DNA of 64,000 nucleotides from Methylobacterium durans. GTDB taxonomy: Bacteria; Pseudomonadota; Alphaproteobacteria; Rhizobiales; Beijerinckiaceae. The DNA lies in the NCBI RefSeq assembly GCF_003173715.1, contig NZ_CP029550.1:6526001-6590000 (forward strand). The letters are read 5' to 3'. The notes under the pieces were generated by a model. The model was not told where the DNA came from. It worked only from the letters and a program-made list of their open reading frames with translations, and did not search any database. Made by a program: the position numbers and the translations under genes. Shown piece after piece: positions 16,020 to 26,906 of this stretch (position 1 is its first letter; each line of letters begins with the position of its first letter).

Positions 16020-17299
16020 GCGGGCTCCGAGCCGAGCACGAGGCAGGTGTTCTGCCCGCCGAAGCCGAACGAGTTCGACAGCACCCGCTCCACCCGCGCG
16101 TCGCGGGCCTCGGCCACCACGTCGAGCGGGATGGCCGGGTCGGGCACGGCGTAGTTGATGGTCGGCGGGATCCGCCCGTGCCGGATCGTCAGGAGCGAGA
16201 TCGCCGCCTCGATGGCGCCGGCCGCCGTGAGCGTGTGCCCGATCATCGACTTGTTCGAGGAGATCGGCACGGCGCCCATGCGCTCGCCGAACACGGCCAT
16301 GCAGCCCAGAGCCTCCATCTTGTCGTTCTCAGGGGTCGAGGTGCCGTGGGCGTTGATCGTGTCGATGCCCTCGGGGCCCACGCCCGCATCGTCGAGGGCG
16401 GCGCGGATCGCCGCGATGATCGGCGCGCCGTCCGGGCTCGATCGGGTGCGGTGGAAGCCGTCGCCCTTCTCGCCGCAGCCGAGCACGTAGCCGAGGATCT
16501 TCGCGCCGCGGGCCTGAGCCGCCTCCGCGTCCTCCAGCACGAGGGCCGCGGCGCCCTCGCCCATCACGAAGCCGTCCCGGTTCTTCGAGAAGGGCTTCGA
16601 CGCCGCCTCCGGCACCGCGTTCTGGGTCGAGAGGGCGGAGAGGAGCGAGAAGCGGATCAGGGATTCGGGGTTCACCGAGCCGTCGGTGCCGATGCAGAGG
16701 GCGGCCGTCATCTCGCCGCGGCGGATCGCCTCGACGCCGAGCTGGATCGCGGTAGCGCCCGACGAGCAGGCGGTCGAGAGCGAGATCGGCGAGCCCTTGG
16801 TGCCGAAGCGGTCGGCGATGCGGTCGGCCACCGTGCCGAAGATGAAGAGGTCGTGCCACGCGTCGAAGCGGCGGGTGGCGGCGGCCCGCTGCAGCCCCGC
16901 ATAGGTCACCGCCTCGTTCTCGGCCCCGGCCTCGGCGAGCGCGCGCCGCTGCGGCCATTCCATCTCGACGGGCGGCACCGCGATGAAGAGCGCGCCGGGG
17001 AAGTCGCCCGGCTGCCCGATGCCGGCCTGCGCGATCGCCTCCTCGGCGGCGGTCGCCGCGAAGCGCTCGGAGAGGGCCGGGGCCACCAGCGGGTCGGTGT
17101 CGAGGAAGTCGACCGTGCCAGCGATCGTGGTGCGCAGGCCCTCGGTGGGGAACCGGGCGATCGCGTGGATGCCGGAGCGCCCGGCGGTGAGCGCCGCCCA
17201 GGTCTCGGCCTGGCCCTGCCCGAGGGAGGTGACGAGGCCGATGCCGGTGACGGCAACCAGCGGCCGGCCTCTCGCGTCGCGATGGGAATGAGCTGTCAT
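16016..17299 (-). CDS. fabF1XL: Beta-ketoacyl-ACP synthase of VLCFA synthesis (FabF1XL)
   Basis: A 427-residue condensing enzyme with the full KAS II triad: Cys in LSTACSSGATAI, His in NAHGTSTPEND and His in SNKSMIGHTLTAAGA. VTGIGLVTSLGQG is the usual N-terminal strand, and NSFGFGGQNTCLVL the C-terminal signature. In Rhizobium, FabF1XL and FabF2XL with AcpXL and FabZXL extend C16-C18 chains to the C28 hydroxy acid of lipid A. It follows fabF2XL by 76 bases and overlaps fabG by 4 bases. As the only catalytically complete ketosynthase of the pair, it is expected to do the condensation. Confidence 0.9.
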   Translation of the reverse strand: MTAHSHRDARGRPLVAVTGIGLVTSLGQGQAETWAALTAGRSGIHAIARFPTEGLRTTIAGTVDFLDTDPLVAPALSERFAATAAEEAIAQAGIGQPGDFPGALFIAVPPVEMEWPQRRALAEAGAENEAVTYAGLQRAAATRRFDAWHDLFIFGTVADRIADRFGTKGSPISLSTACSSGATAIQLGVEAIRRGEMTAALCIGTDGSVNPESLIRFSLLSALSTQNAVPEAASKPFSKNRDGFVMGEGAAALVLEDAEAAQARGAKILGYVLGCGEKGDGFHRTRSSPDGAPIIAAIRAALDDAGVGPEGIDTINAHGTSTPENDKMEALGCMAVFGERMGAVPISSNKSMIGHTLTAAGAIEAAISLLTIRHGRIPPTINYAVPDPAIPLDVVAEARDARVERVLSNSFGFGGQNTCLVLGSEPA

Positions 17300-17375
17300 C
17301 GGGCCGTCTTACAGCAAGTCTGGGGCGCCGGCATGGCCGGCGCGTGACACGGAAGGCCGTTCCGCCGGATGGGCC

Positions 17376-18512
17376 TTACGCGGCGAGCACCCGCACGACG
17401 CCCTCGCCGCGCCGATGGCCGACCGTGGTGACGGCGACTTCGGAGAGGCCCGTCTCGGCGACGAGACCGGCGGCGAGCGCCGCGCCGAAGGGCGCCGCCA
17501 CCTCGAGCCCGTGGCCGATCAGGTCGCCGAGTGCCGTCAGCTTCGCGCCGGGCGCGAGCTGCCCGAGCGCCGCCCGCTCCTCGTCGGTGATCGGCGCGAC
17601 GCCGGTCGCGCCCGAGATCACGGCGTCCGCGCGCCCGATCCCGGCCCGGCCCCAGAGCGCGGCGAGGCTCGCCGCGACGCTGCCGGCCGCCCGCCGCGTC
17701 CGGTCGCTCGCGACCGCGTCGATCCGGGCGAGCGCCCTTGCGCCGCGGGCGGCGGCGGCGTCGGCCGCTTCCAGCACCAGGAAGGCGGCGCAGCTGCCGA
17801 GGATGAAGCCGTCCTCGCCCTGCCCCGCCCGCTCGAACACGGGCCGGTAATCGGGCTTTCGGAGGAAGCCGCCCATCTCGTGGATCACCATCACGTCCGG
17901 CCGCTCGGCGCTGTAGGAGCCGCCGACCAGCATGGCATCGATCTGGTTCGAGGCGATCCGCGCCTGCGCGATCCGGAGCGCGTCGATGCCCGCCGCCTCC
18001 TCGCCCATGAAGGTGCGGGACGCCCCCGTGACGCCGTGCACGATGGCGATGTTGCCGGCGAGGAGGTTCGAGAGCTGCGCCAGGAACAGCGTCGGGCGCA
18101 GGTCGTTCTGCAGGCGCTCGTTGAGATAGGCGCCCGCGTCGGAGGCCTCGCGCAGGCCCGTCAGGATCGCCCCGTCGACCGCGTAGTCGCGCTCGCCGCC
18201 GCCCGCCGCCACGACGAGGTGGAGATTCGCCTTGAAGGCCGCGTCGTCCTTGCACCCCGCCGAATCGAGGGCGAGGCCCGCCGCGTAGACGCCGAGGCGC
18301 TGCCACGCCTCCATCTGGCGCTGGTCGGATTTCTTCGGGATCTGCCCGTCGAGGGTGAGCGGGGGAGCCGGGTGCACCGGATAGGGCGCGAAGGTCTCGG
18401 CATCCGTGCGCGGTGGCGCGCCCGAGGCGAGCGCCGCGAGATGGGCCGCGAGCCCCTCGCCCGCGCAGGAGACGAGGCCGATGCCGGTGACGACGACGTC
18501 GCGCCCGCTCAC
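17376..18512 (-). CDS. fabF2XL: Ketosynthase-like FabF2XL lacking the catalytic Cys (chain-length-factor-like)
   Basis: A 378-residue thiolase-fold protein related to FabF: VVVTGIGLVSCAGEG at the start, DGFILGSCAAFLVLE in the middle, LGDLIGHGLEVAAPFGA near the end. The region that should hold the nucleophilic Cys reads HGVTGASRTFMGEEAAG with no Cys. The segment equivalent to NAHGT reads ISGATGVAP, without His. Only the last His (IGH) is kept. It therefore cannot condense by the usual mechanism and resembles the beta subunit (chain length factor) of type II polyketide ketosynthase pairs. Its start overlaps fabZXL by ATGA. Pairing with FabF1XL is inference. Confidence 0.85.
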   Translation of the reverse strand: MSGRDVVVTGIGLVSCAGEGLAAHLAALASGAPPRTDAETFAPYPVHPAPPLTLDGQIPKKSDQRQMEAWQRLGVYAAGLALDSAGCKDDAAFKANLHLVVAAGGGERDYAVDGAILTGLREASDAGAYLNERLQNDLRPTLFLAQLSNLLAGNIAIVHGVTGASRTFMGEEAAGIDALRIAQARIASNQIDAMLVGGSYSAERPDVMVIHEMGGFLRKPDYRPVFERAGQGEDGFILGSCAAFLVLEAADAAAARGARALARIDAVASDRTRRAAGSVAASLAALWGRAGIGRADAVISGATGVAPITDEERAALGQLAPGAKLTALGDLIGHGLEVAAPFGAALAAGLVAETGLSEVAVTTVGHRRGEGVVRVLAA

Positions 18513-18985
18513 GGCAGGGCTCCGGGTTCGGCCTGGATCGCGAGCCCGATCCGACGCGCCCGCTCGCGCATCGGCGCGTCGAGGCCCGCGGGGAACGGCA
18601 TGGTGCGGAAGCGCAGCTCCGCGTCGGCGAGCGGCTTGCCCGCGTGGCAGATCGCGGCCTTGGTCACCGCGTAGCCCGAGCCGTCATGGACGAGGCTCGC
18701 CTCGATGGCGAGCTCGGCGCCCGGCCCCACGAAGGAGCGGAAGCGCGCCTTGTCGACCGCCATCAGGAAGGGCATCTGCGCGAAGCCGAGATGGGCGAGC
18801 ACGAGGTAGCCGGAGGCCTGCGCCATCGTCTCGGTGAGGAGCACGCCCGGCACCAGCGGGTGGCCGGGGAAGTGCCCCTCGAAGACGGGGCTCGCGTCGG
18901 GCACCCGGGCCAGCGCCTCGATCCGGCCGGCCTCGCGGTCGAGGTGCACGACCGAATCGATCATCTCGAAGTATTCGAGGCGCAT
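18509..18985 (-). CDS. fabZXL: 3-hydroxyacyl-ACP dehydratase of VLCFA synthesis (FabZXL)
   Basis: A 158-residue hot-dog-fold dehydratase that would remove water from 3-hydroxyacyl-AcpXL. FEGHFPGHPLVPGVLLTETM holds the catalytic His and, further on, the Glu typical of FabZ. MRLEYFEMIDSVVHLDREAG is the start seen in the lipid A-specific subfamily. The C-terminal extension (RFRTMPFPAGLDAPMRERAR) is longer than in housekeeping FabZ. The ATG at 18985 fits this length. It lies 40 bases after acpXL and overlaps fabF2XL. Confidence 0.88.
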   Translation of the reverse strand: MRLEYFEMIDSVVHLDREAGRIEALARVPDASPVFEGHFPGHPLVPGVLLTETMAQASGYLVLAHLGFAQMPFLMAVDKARFRSFVGPGAELAIEASLVHDGSGYAVTKAAICHAGKPLADAELRFRTMPFPAGLDAPMRERARRIGLAIQAEPGALP

Positions 18986-19025
18986 GGTCGCTCGGATCGC
19001 CGGTGTCGGGTCGGGCTTCGGGCGC

Positions 19026-19337
19026 TTAAGCCTTGGCGGCCTTCTCGGCGACCAGCGCGTCGATGCGGGCGCAGAGGTTCTTGAGGACGAAGTATTCCTC
19101 GGCCGGGACCTTGCCCTCGTTGACCTCCTGGGTCCAGCGCTCCAGCGGCAGCTTGATGCCGAACGCCTTGTCCACCGCGAAGGCGATGTCGAGGAAGGCC
19201 AGCGAATCGATGCCGAGATCGTCGATGGCGTGGCTCTCGGGGGTGATCTTGTCCCGCGGGATGTCGGCGGTGTCCGCGATGATGTCGGCAACCCGGTCGA
19301 AGGTCGCGCTCGTGGCGGTGATGGGCTGGTCAGACAT
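19026..19337 (-). CDS. acpXL: Acyl carrier protein AcpXL
   Basis: A 103-residue acyl carrier protein. The phosphopantetheine site is the Ser in [20 protein letters not shown]. The protein is longer than housekeeping AcpP (about 78 residues) and has the extra segment [20 protein letters not shown] typical of AcpXL, which carries the growing very-long-chain acid for lipid A. It is first in the minus-strand operon. A hairpin (GCGGGAA/TTCCCGC, 19371-19389) lies about 34 bases upstream of the ATG in the presumed leader. Confidence 0.92.
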   Translation of the reverse strand: MSDQPITATSATFDRVADIIADTADIPRDKITPESHAIDDLGIDSLAFLDIAFAVDKAFGIKLPLERWTQEVNEGKVPAEEYFVLKNLCARIDALVAEKAAKA

Positions 19338-19782
19338 GCGTTCTCGCCGTGTTCCTGAACTCGTCGCCGGGCGGGAAGAGCCTTCCCGCACCGGGCGCAG
19401 GCAACCCGGCGCCCCCGGGACCATGCGCGCGTCGGCGGACCGCCGCGGGCGGTCCTCACGTTGGCGGCGACCTCTACACGAGGGGTTCCGGACGGGCAAC
19501 CGTGCCGGCTCCCCGGGCGTCTCGACGTCGACGCATCGGGCGCGGGTCCCCTCTCGTTCCGAGGGGGGCAGGGTGAGGGATGCGAGGTTTCCGGAGAATC
19601 TGCACCCCTCACCCGGTCCGCGTCCCGCGGACTCAAACCTCCCGAACAGAAGAGGGGGTGCGTCGCGCCCGCGCACGAAATCCGGAGCGGCGGGATCCGC
19701 GGGGGGCATCCCGGCCTCGACGCCCTACATGGCTGCCCGGGAGCAGGCCCGGAGGCCGCGCCCGGCGGAGACCCCCTGTCCG
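19338..19782. other. Divergent intergenic region between acpXL and the AI-2E permease
   Basis: 445 bases that should hold the promoters of the lipid A operon (minus) and the permease (plus). The right half is occupied by repeat copy 2. Near acpXL is the short hairpin at 19371-19389. I could not assign convincing promoter boxes. Confidence 0.4.
19548..19656 (+). repeat. Dispersed palindromic intergenic repeat, copy 2
   Basis: About 109 bp, starting CCCTCTCGTTCCGAG and ending AGAGGGGG, with the internal blocks CAGGGTGAGGG, TTTCCGGAGA, CACCCCTCACCCGGTCCGC and GCGGACTC. It matches copy 3 in the same orientation and copy 1 in reverse. It lies upstream of the AI-2E permease and upstream of the divergent acpXL operon. 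Confidence 0.85.
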
Positions 19783-20916
19783 ATGGACCATCGCCCGAGC
19801 CCGACCCCCGGTCCGCAGCCCGCACCGCCCCCCGCTCCCGCCCCGGACCGCGCCCAGGAGAATGCCCGCTCGCAGGGCGCGGCCCGGGTCGCCCTGGTCC
19901 TCGCGCTCTCGGCCCTCGGGCTCTGGATCCTGCACGCGTTCCTGCCGGCGCTCGTCTGGGCGGTGATCCTGGCGATCGCCCTCGGGCCCCTCTACCGGCG
20001 GGCCGAGCGGCGCTGGCCGCTGGGGCAGCACAACATCCTGCTGCCGCTCTTCGCCACCCTTCTCATCGCCCTCGTCTTCCTGGCGCCCCTTGCCGTCCTC
20101 GGCGTGCAGGCGGCGCGGGAAGCGCACGACGTGCTCGATTTCGTGCGCTCGGCGGAGCGGACCGGCATTCCGGTGCCCGACTTCCTGCAGCACCTGCCCT
20201 TCGGTGCGGCCCAGGCGACGCGCTGGTGGAGCGACACCCTGAGCCATCCGGACGTCGGCTCCGAGATCCTGCACCGGCTCGACAACGCCTCGGTGATCGG
20301 CTTCTCGCGCAATCTCGGCCGCGAGGTGGTGCGCCGCAGCGTGCTGTTCGGCTTCACACTCGTGGCGCTGTTCTTCCTGTTCCGCGACGGGCGGGCCGTG
20401 GCGGCCCAGGTGCTCACCGCCTGCAACCGCCTGTTCGGGCCCCGCGGCGAGCGCGTCGCCCGGCAGATGGTGGCCTCGGTGCACGGCACGGTGGACGGGC
20501 TCGTGCTGGTCGGCCTCGGCGAGGGCGTGCTGCTCGGCATCGTCTACGTCCTCGCGGGCGTGCCGCACCCGGTCCTGCTCGGGGCGCTCACCGCGGTCGC
20601 GGCGATGATCCCGTTCGGCGCGCCGCTCGTGTTCGGCCTCGCGGCCGCGCTCCTCCTCGCGAACGGTGCCGTCGCTCCGGCCATCGCCGTCGTCGCCGCG
20701 GGCCTCGTCGTCACCTTCGTCGCCGACCATTTCGTGCGTCCCGCGCTGATCGGCGGAACGACGCGCCTGCCCTTCCTCTGGGTGCTGCTGGGCATCCTCG
20801 GCGGCGTCGAGACCTTCGGCCTGCTCGGGCTGTTCCTCGGACCCGCCGTGATGGCCGCCCTGGTGCTCCTGTGGCGGGACTTCACGGACGGCCCGGAGCA
20901 GCGTCCCGTGGCATGA
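19783..20916 (+). CDS. AI-2E family transporter (PerM/TqsA-type membrane protein)
   Basis: A 377-residue integral membrane protein. Hydrophobic segments occur at about residues 37-70 (VALVLALSALGLWILHAFLP and the following helix), 90-110, 190-205, 235-260, 265-285, 285-305 and 325-350. The conserved AI-2E elements GTVDGLVLVGLGEGVLLG, HPVLLGALTAVAAMIPFG and GVETFGLLGLFLGP are all present. Members export diverse small molecules or ions, and the name reflects E. coli TqsA; the substrate here is unknown. A Pro/Ala-rich cytosolic leader of about 30 residues precedes the first helix. The ATG at 19783 is preceded by GGCGGAG. Confidence 0.85.
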   Translation: MDHRPSPTPGPQPAPPPAPAPDRAQENARSQGAARVALVLALSALGLWILHAFLPALVWAVILAIALGPLYRRAERRWPLGQHNILLPLFATLLIALVFLAPLAVLGVQAAREAHDVLDFVRSAERTGIPVPDFLQHLPFGAAQATRWWSDTLSHPDVGSEILHRLDNASVIGFSRNLGREVVRRSVLFGFTLVALFFLFRDGRAVAAQVLTACNRLFGPRGERVARQMVASVHGTVDGLVLVGLGEGVLLGIVYVLAGVPHPVLLGALTAVAAMIPFGAPLVFGLAAALLLANGAVAPAIAVVAAGLVVTFVADHFVRPALIGGTTRLPFLWVLLGILGGVETFGLLGLFLGPAVMAALVLLWRDFTDGPEQRPVA

Positions 20917-20938
20917 GGGCGCCCGCCCGGGCGCCCTC
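20915..20938. terminator. Bidirectional terminator hairpin
   Basis: Perfect 10-bp stem GAGGGCGCCC / GGGCGCCCTC with a 4-base loop, placed exactly between the stop of the AI-2E permease and the stop of the convergent gene at 20946. No T-run follows on either side. Confidence 0.65.
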
Positions 20939-20945
20939 GCCCGCG

Positions 20946-21626
20946 TCACATTGGCGGGGTCAGCCCGTCCTTGCCGACCGCCACGAGCTTGCCGTCGAGC
21001 TTCGTCCCGTCCTTGGCCGCGACCACGAAGATCTTCGAGCCGGGCTTGAGGATCGCGGCGTCGGCCGGCTCGAAGGCGACGATCGGGGCCTGCGGCGGCA
21101 CCACGATCTGCTTCGAGCCCTCCTTGTCGTAGGTCACCGTCAGCGTCTTCTCGCCCGCGCTGCCGCCGCTCCTGGCGACGGTGCCGTTGGTCATGGCGCT
21201 CTTCACCTTCGGGGCGCCGGCCGATTCCGCCTTGACGGTGCCGTTCGTCATCGCGCTCTTCACCTTGGCGCCGCCGGCGGCAGTGTGGTCGGTGATCGCG
21301 TCCCAGGCGTAGTGGCCCTCGCCGGTGCCCCGCATGGAATCGGGGAAGATCGCCACTTCGAGGGCCGTCATCGGGTTCTCGCCCTTGGTGGCGGTGCCGA
21401 TGAAAACGCCGTCCTTGACCGCTTCGAGGCTCGACTTCGCGACCCAGACGAATTTCGCGCCGCCGAGCTGCACCGTCTCCGAGGCGCCGTCGCTCGTCTT
21501 GACCGTGACGGCGTTGGCGTCGGCCGACTCGATCGTACCGCGTACGCGCTGCAGCTCCGGTGCCGCCTGGGCGGCGCCCGTCAGCGCGAGGAAACCCGCC
21601 AGGGCGGCTCTGGTGATGCGTTGCAT
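20946..21626 (-). CDS. Exported protein of unknown function with an internal 19-residue repeat
   Basis: 226 residues with a signal peptide (ITRAALAGFLALTGAAQA), so periplasmic. The mature part begins with a small OB-like beta domain (VRGTIESADANAVTVKTSDG), as in proteins that carry DUF5666-like modules. The middle contains KVKSAMTNGTV twice, 19 residues apart. GKLVAVGKDGLTPPM closes the protein. No catalytic motif is visible. The ATG at 21626 has GGGAG seven bases upstream. It is transcribed alone and ends at the shared hairpin terminator. Confidence 0.7.
   Translation of the reverse strand: MQRITRAALAGFLALTGAAQAAPELQRVRGTIESADANAVTVKTSDGASETVQLGGAKFVWVAKSSLEAVKDGVFIGTATKGENPMTALEVAIFPDSMRGTGEGHYAWDAITDHTAAGGAKVKSAMTNGTVKAESAGAPKVKSAMTNGTVARSGGSAGEKTLTVTYDKEGSKQIVVPPQAPIVAFEPADAAILKPGSKIFVVAAKDGTKLDGKLVAVGKDGLTPPM
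21178..21266 (-). repeat. Imperfect 57-bp-period direct repeat inside the exported protein gene
   Basis: Two 32-base units (21178-21209 and 21235-21266) differ at two positions and encode KVKSAMTNGTV twice. The spacer encodes a Lys/Glu/Ser/Ala/Gly-rich linker. This is an in-frame tandem duplication. Confidence 0.8.
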
Positions 21627-21752
21627 GGAAATCTCCCGTGTTGCAGATGCCGGGGAGATGGGGCGCGGACGGCCGGCGCCAAGATTGCGCCCAATCCTGT
21701 GATGCGCCACTTTGTTATCGGCGCCCGGGATCATCCGGCAAGGGCGGCCGCG

Positions 21753-22247
21753 ATGGATTCCACACTGGCCCCTCCATGGGCCTATGATGCCGCCTCCGCC
21801 CCGGACAATGCCGTGCCGTCGATCAGCCTCACGCGCCTGCGTCTGTGCTCCTGGCGCTTCCTGCCGGGCTTCGTGCCGCTGACCCTGCGCTCCGCGCGCC
21901 AAGCGGAGCGGGCCCCGGGCTTCCTCGACGGCGCGGTCCTCGGCGAGCCGGCCCGCCTCACCTTCTGGACGCTGACGGCCTGGACGGACGAGGCGACGAT
22001 GCGGGCCTACATGCTGTCCGGCGTGCACCGGGCGGCGATGCCCCGCCTCCTCGACTGGTGCGACGAGGCGGCGGTGGCGCGCTGGGAGGCGGCGGAGGCC
22101 GCCCTCCCCGGCTGGGCGGAGGCCGACCGCCGCCTGCGGGAACTGGGACGCCCCTCGAAGGTCCGCCACCCGAGCCCGGCCCATGCGGGCCTGCGCCACG
22201 CGCCGCCGTCCCTGACGCGCGGTGCGAGACTGAGGCCGAGGGGCTGA
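21753..22247 (+). CDS. Hypothetical protein, possible ABM/CrtA-like ferredoxin-fold
   Basis: 164 residues. ISLTRLRLCSWRFLPGFVPL and RLTFWTLTAWTDEATMRAYM, then SGVHRAAMPRLLDWCDE, look like the beta-alpha-beta pattern of small ferredoxin-fold proteins related to antibiotic-biosynthesis monooxygenases and spheroidene monooxygenase: a strand, a helix with RSARQAERAPGF, then a Trp/Thr strand and a His-containing helix. This assignment is from general pattern only. The C-terminal 40 residues are Arg/Pro-rich. It is monocistronic and ends at repeat copy 3. The ATG at 21753 is the only start giving a proper N-terminus. Confidence 0.6.
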   Translation: MDSTLAPPWAYDAASAPDNAVPSISLTRLRLCSWRFLPGFVPLTLRSARQAERAPGFLDGAVLGEPARLTFWTLTAWTDEATMRAYMLSGVHRAAMPRLLDWCDEAAVARWEAAEAALPGWAEADRRLRELGRPSKVRHPSPAHAGLRHAPPSLTRGARLRPRG

Positions 22248-22256
22248 GCGCTTGTC

Positions 22257-22365
22257 CCATCTCGTTCCGAGAGGGACAGGGTGAGAGGACCGGTTTCTCC
22301 GGAGATGTCGCCCCCCTCACCCGGTCCGCATCCTGCGGACTCGACCTCTCCCGAACGGGAGAGGT
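22257..22365 (+). repeat. Dispersed palindromic intergenic repeat, copy 3
   Basis: About 109 bp from TCTCGTTCCGAGAGGG to CGAACGGGAGAGGT, including CACCCGGTCCGC, TGCGGACTCGACCTCTCCC and a 20-base palindrome at 22345-22364. It lies between two convergent genes (the unknown protein at 21753 and acnA), ending 12 bases from the acnA stop. Confidence 0.85.
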
Positions 22366-22377
22366 GCGGGTTGCCGC

Positions 22378-25077
<2,700 letters not shown>

Positions 25078-25551
25078 GGCTTGTCTGATCCTCGCTGGCG
25101 TTTGTCGAACACGCGCAGGCATAACCTGCGCCACGAATCAGTGTTCGGCTGAACTCGCGCCGTTGCCGGCGCGCGCCGCCCCGGGGGTGCCCGGGCAGGA
25201 TGATGCGCGAGGGGCGAATTGGACGCCCGATGGGTCGCGCGGCGCAGCCTGCGGCCCGTATAGAACAGTTCGAAATTCGCCGCTACGGGGCCGTGATGAC
25301 ACCTGCGCGCGGGTGTCCGCGCCCGCTGCCGGCGCCGTCCGCGCGATGATCGCGATCTACGCCGCGGAGGACCGTTCGTGATCGCTCGATCCCGCGCGAT
25401 CAGGTCTCGCCTCGCGGCGCGCCCCGTGCCATTGGCGGAACCCGGAAAGGCGCCGCGCTCGGCCGCCTCTGGACAGACCGGGTCGGGGATGACCGCGTGA
25501 TCGCCTCCATCGAGGACAGGTTCCTGCCCACCGTGATCCCGGGCTGACCCC
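25078..25551. other. Divergent intergenic region between acnA and ccmA
   Basis: 474 bases containing the upstream regions of acnA (minus) and the ccm operon (plus). No frame longer than a few tens of codons looks coding; a 16-codon frame starting GTG at 25498 ends just before ccmA and has no known counterpart. No clear promoter boxes or RNA element could be assigned. Confidence 0.4.
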
Positions 25552-26181
25552 GTGCGCCTCACCGTCACCGGCCTCGCCGTCCGCCGCTCCGGGCGCCGCA
25601 TCTTCGCGGGCCTCTCCTTCGCCCTCGGCCCCGGCGAGGCGCTGATGGTCACGGGCCGCAATGGGGCCGGCAAGTCGACGCTGCTCGCCGTGCTCGCCGG
25701 CCGGCTGAAGCCCGATGCCGGCGAGGTCCTCGTCGCCGAGGTCGGCGAGGCGACACTCCCCGAATGCCTGCACGTCGTCGGCCACCGGGACGGGCTCAAG
25801 AGCGCCCTGACGGCGGAGGAGAATCTCGCCTTCGCCCGCGACCTCCTCGGCGATCCGGCCCTCACGCCCGGCGAGGCGCTGGCGGAGCTCGGCCTCGCCC
25901 ACGCCCTGAAGCTGCCGGTCGCCTACCTCTCGGCGGGGCAGCGACGGCGGGTGGCCCTCGCCCGCCTCCTCGTCTGCCGCCGGCCACTCTGGCTCCTCGA
26001 CGAGCCGACGGCGGCCCTCGACCTCGCCTCGCAGGGCGTGCTCGCCGCCCTGATGGCCCGCCACCGGGCGGGCGGTGGCCTCGTCGTCGCGGCGACCCAT
26101 CAGGCGCTCGGCCTCGACGACGCCCAGGAGCTGCGCATCGAGCGCCCTGCCCCCGCTACCGAGGCGGAGGCCTTCGCGTGA
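25552..26181 (+). CDS. ccmA: Heme exporter ATP-binding protein CcmA
   Basis: A 209-residue ABC ATPase with Walker A GRNGAGKST (about residues 36-44), signature LSAGQRRRVALARLL, Walker B LWLLDEP and switch His in AATHQ. CcmA powers release of holo-CcmE in the c-type cytochrome maturation system I, working with CcmB, CcmC and CcmD. A GTG start at 25552 is used; no ATG gives a complete Walker A lead-in. It is first of the ccmABCDG series and overlaps ccmB by 4 bases. Confidence 0.92.
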   Translation: MRLTVTGLAVRRSGRRIFAGLSFALGPGEALMVTGRNGAGKSTLLAVLAGRLKPDAGEVLVAEVGEATLPECLHVVGHRDGLKSALTAEENLAFARDLLGDPALTPGEALAELGLAHALKLPVAYLSAGQRRRVALARLLVCRRPLWLLDEPTAALDLASQGVLAALMARHRAGGGLVVAATHQALGLDDAQELRIERPAPATEAEAFA

Positions 26182-26846
26182 TCCGCGCCTTCCGCGCCCT
26201 CGTCGCCCGCGACCTCACGCTCGCCGCCCGCGTCGGCGGCTCGGGCGCGCTCTCGCTCGTCTTCTTCCTGATGATCGTGGCGCTGGTGCCCTTCGCGCTC
26301 GGGCCCGACCTCAACCTCCTGTCGCGGATCGGCCCGGCCATCCTCTGGCTCGCCGCGGTGCTCGCCACCCTCATCGGCCTCGACCGCCTGTTCCAGGCCG
26401 ACGAGGAGGACGGCTCCCTCGACCTGATGACGGGCGCGCCCGTTCCCCTCGAACTCGTGGTGCTCGCCAAGGTCGCGGCGCACTGGCTCACCACCGGTCT
26501 GCCGCTGGCTCTCGCCTCGCCCCTGTTCGGCCTCCTCGTCGCCCTCGACGGCACCGCCATGGCGGCGACCGCGCTGACCCTCCTCGTCGGCACCCCAGCG
26601 CTCACCTTCGTCGGTGCGGTCGGAGCCGCGCTCACCGCCTCGATCCGCCGCGGCGGCCTGATCCTCGCCGTGCTCGTTCTGCCGCTGATGATCCCGACCC
26701 TGATCTTCGGCGTCTCGGCGGCTCAGTCGGCGCTCAGTGACACCGTGCCCTTCGCGACGCCGCTGACGATCCTCGCGGCCCTCAGCCTGATCGCGGCGGT
26801 GGTCGGTACGCTTGCGGCGGCGGCGGCCTTGCGCTGGTCGGAGTGA
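26178..26846 (+). CDS. ccmB: Heme exporter permease CcmB
   Basis: 222 residues with about six hydrophobic segments (LSLVFFLMIVALVPFALG, IGPAILWLAAVLATLIGL, GLPLALASPLFGLLVAL and others). RLFQADEEDGSLD between helices 2 and 3 is the conserved CcmB cytoplasmic loop. It forms the membrane part of the CcmAB complex. The GTG start overlaps the ccmA stop (GTGA), indicating coupled translation. Confidence 0.92.
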   Translation: MIRAFRALVARDLTLAARVGGSGALSLVFFLMIVALVPFALGPDLNLLSRIGPAILWLAAVLATLIGLDRLFQADEEDGSLDLMTGAPVPLELVVLAKVAAHWLTTGLPLALASPLFGLLVALDGTAMAATALTLLVGTPALTFVGAVGAALTASIRRGGLILAVLVLPLMIPTLIFGVSAAQSALSDTVPFATPLTILAALSLIAAVVGTLAAAAALRWSE

Positions 26847-26906
26847 GGGGGATGCGCCGCTGCCCCGCATTGCCGCCGCACCGCGCCCCGCGCTAAAGCT
26901 GCGGCC

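Noticed and set aside
19461..22247. A plus-strand open frame of 928 codons across several genes
   Set aside because: It is Arg/Pro/Gly-rich without domains and lies across the real permease and exported-protein genes. High GC makes stop codons rare; only its last 165 codons (from 21753) look like protein.
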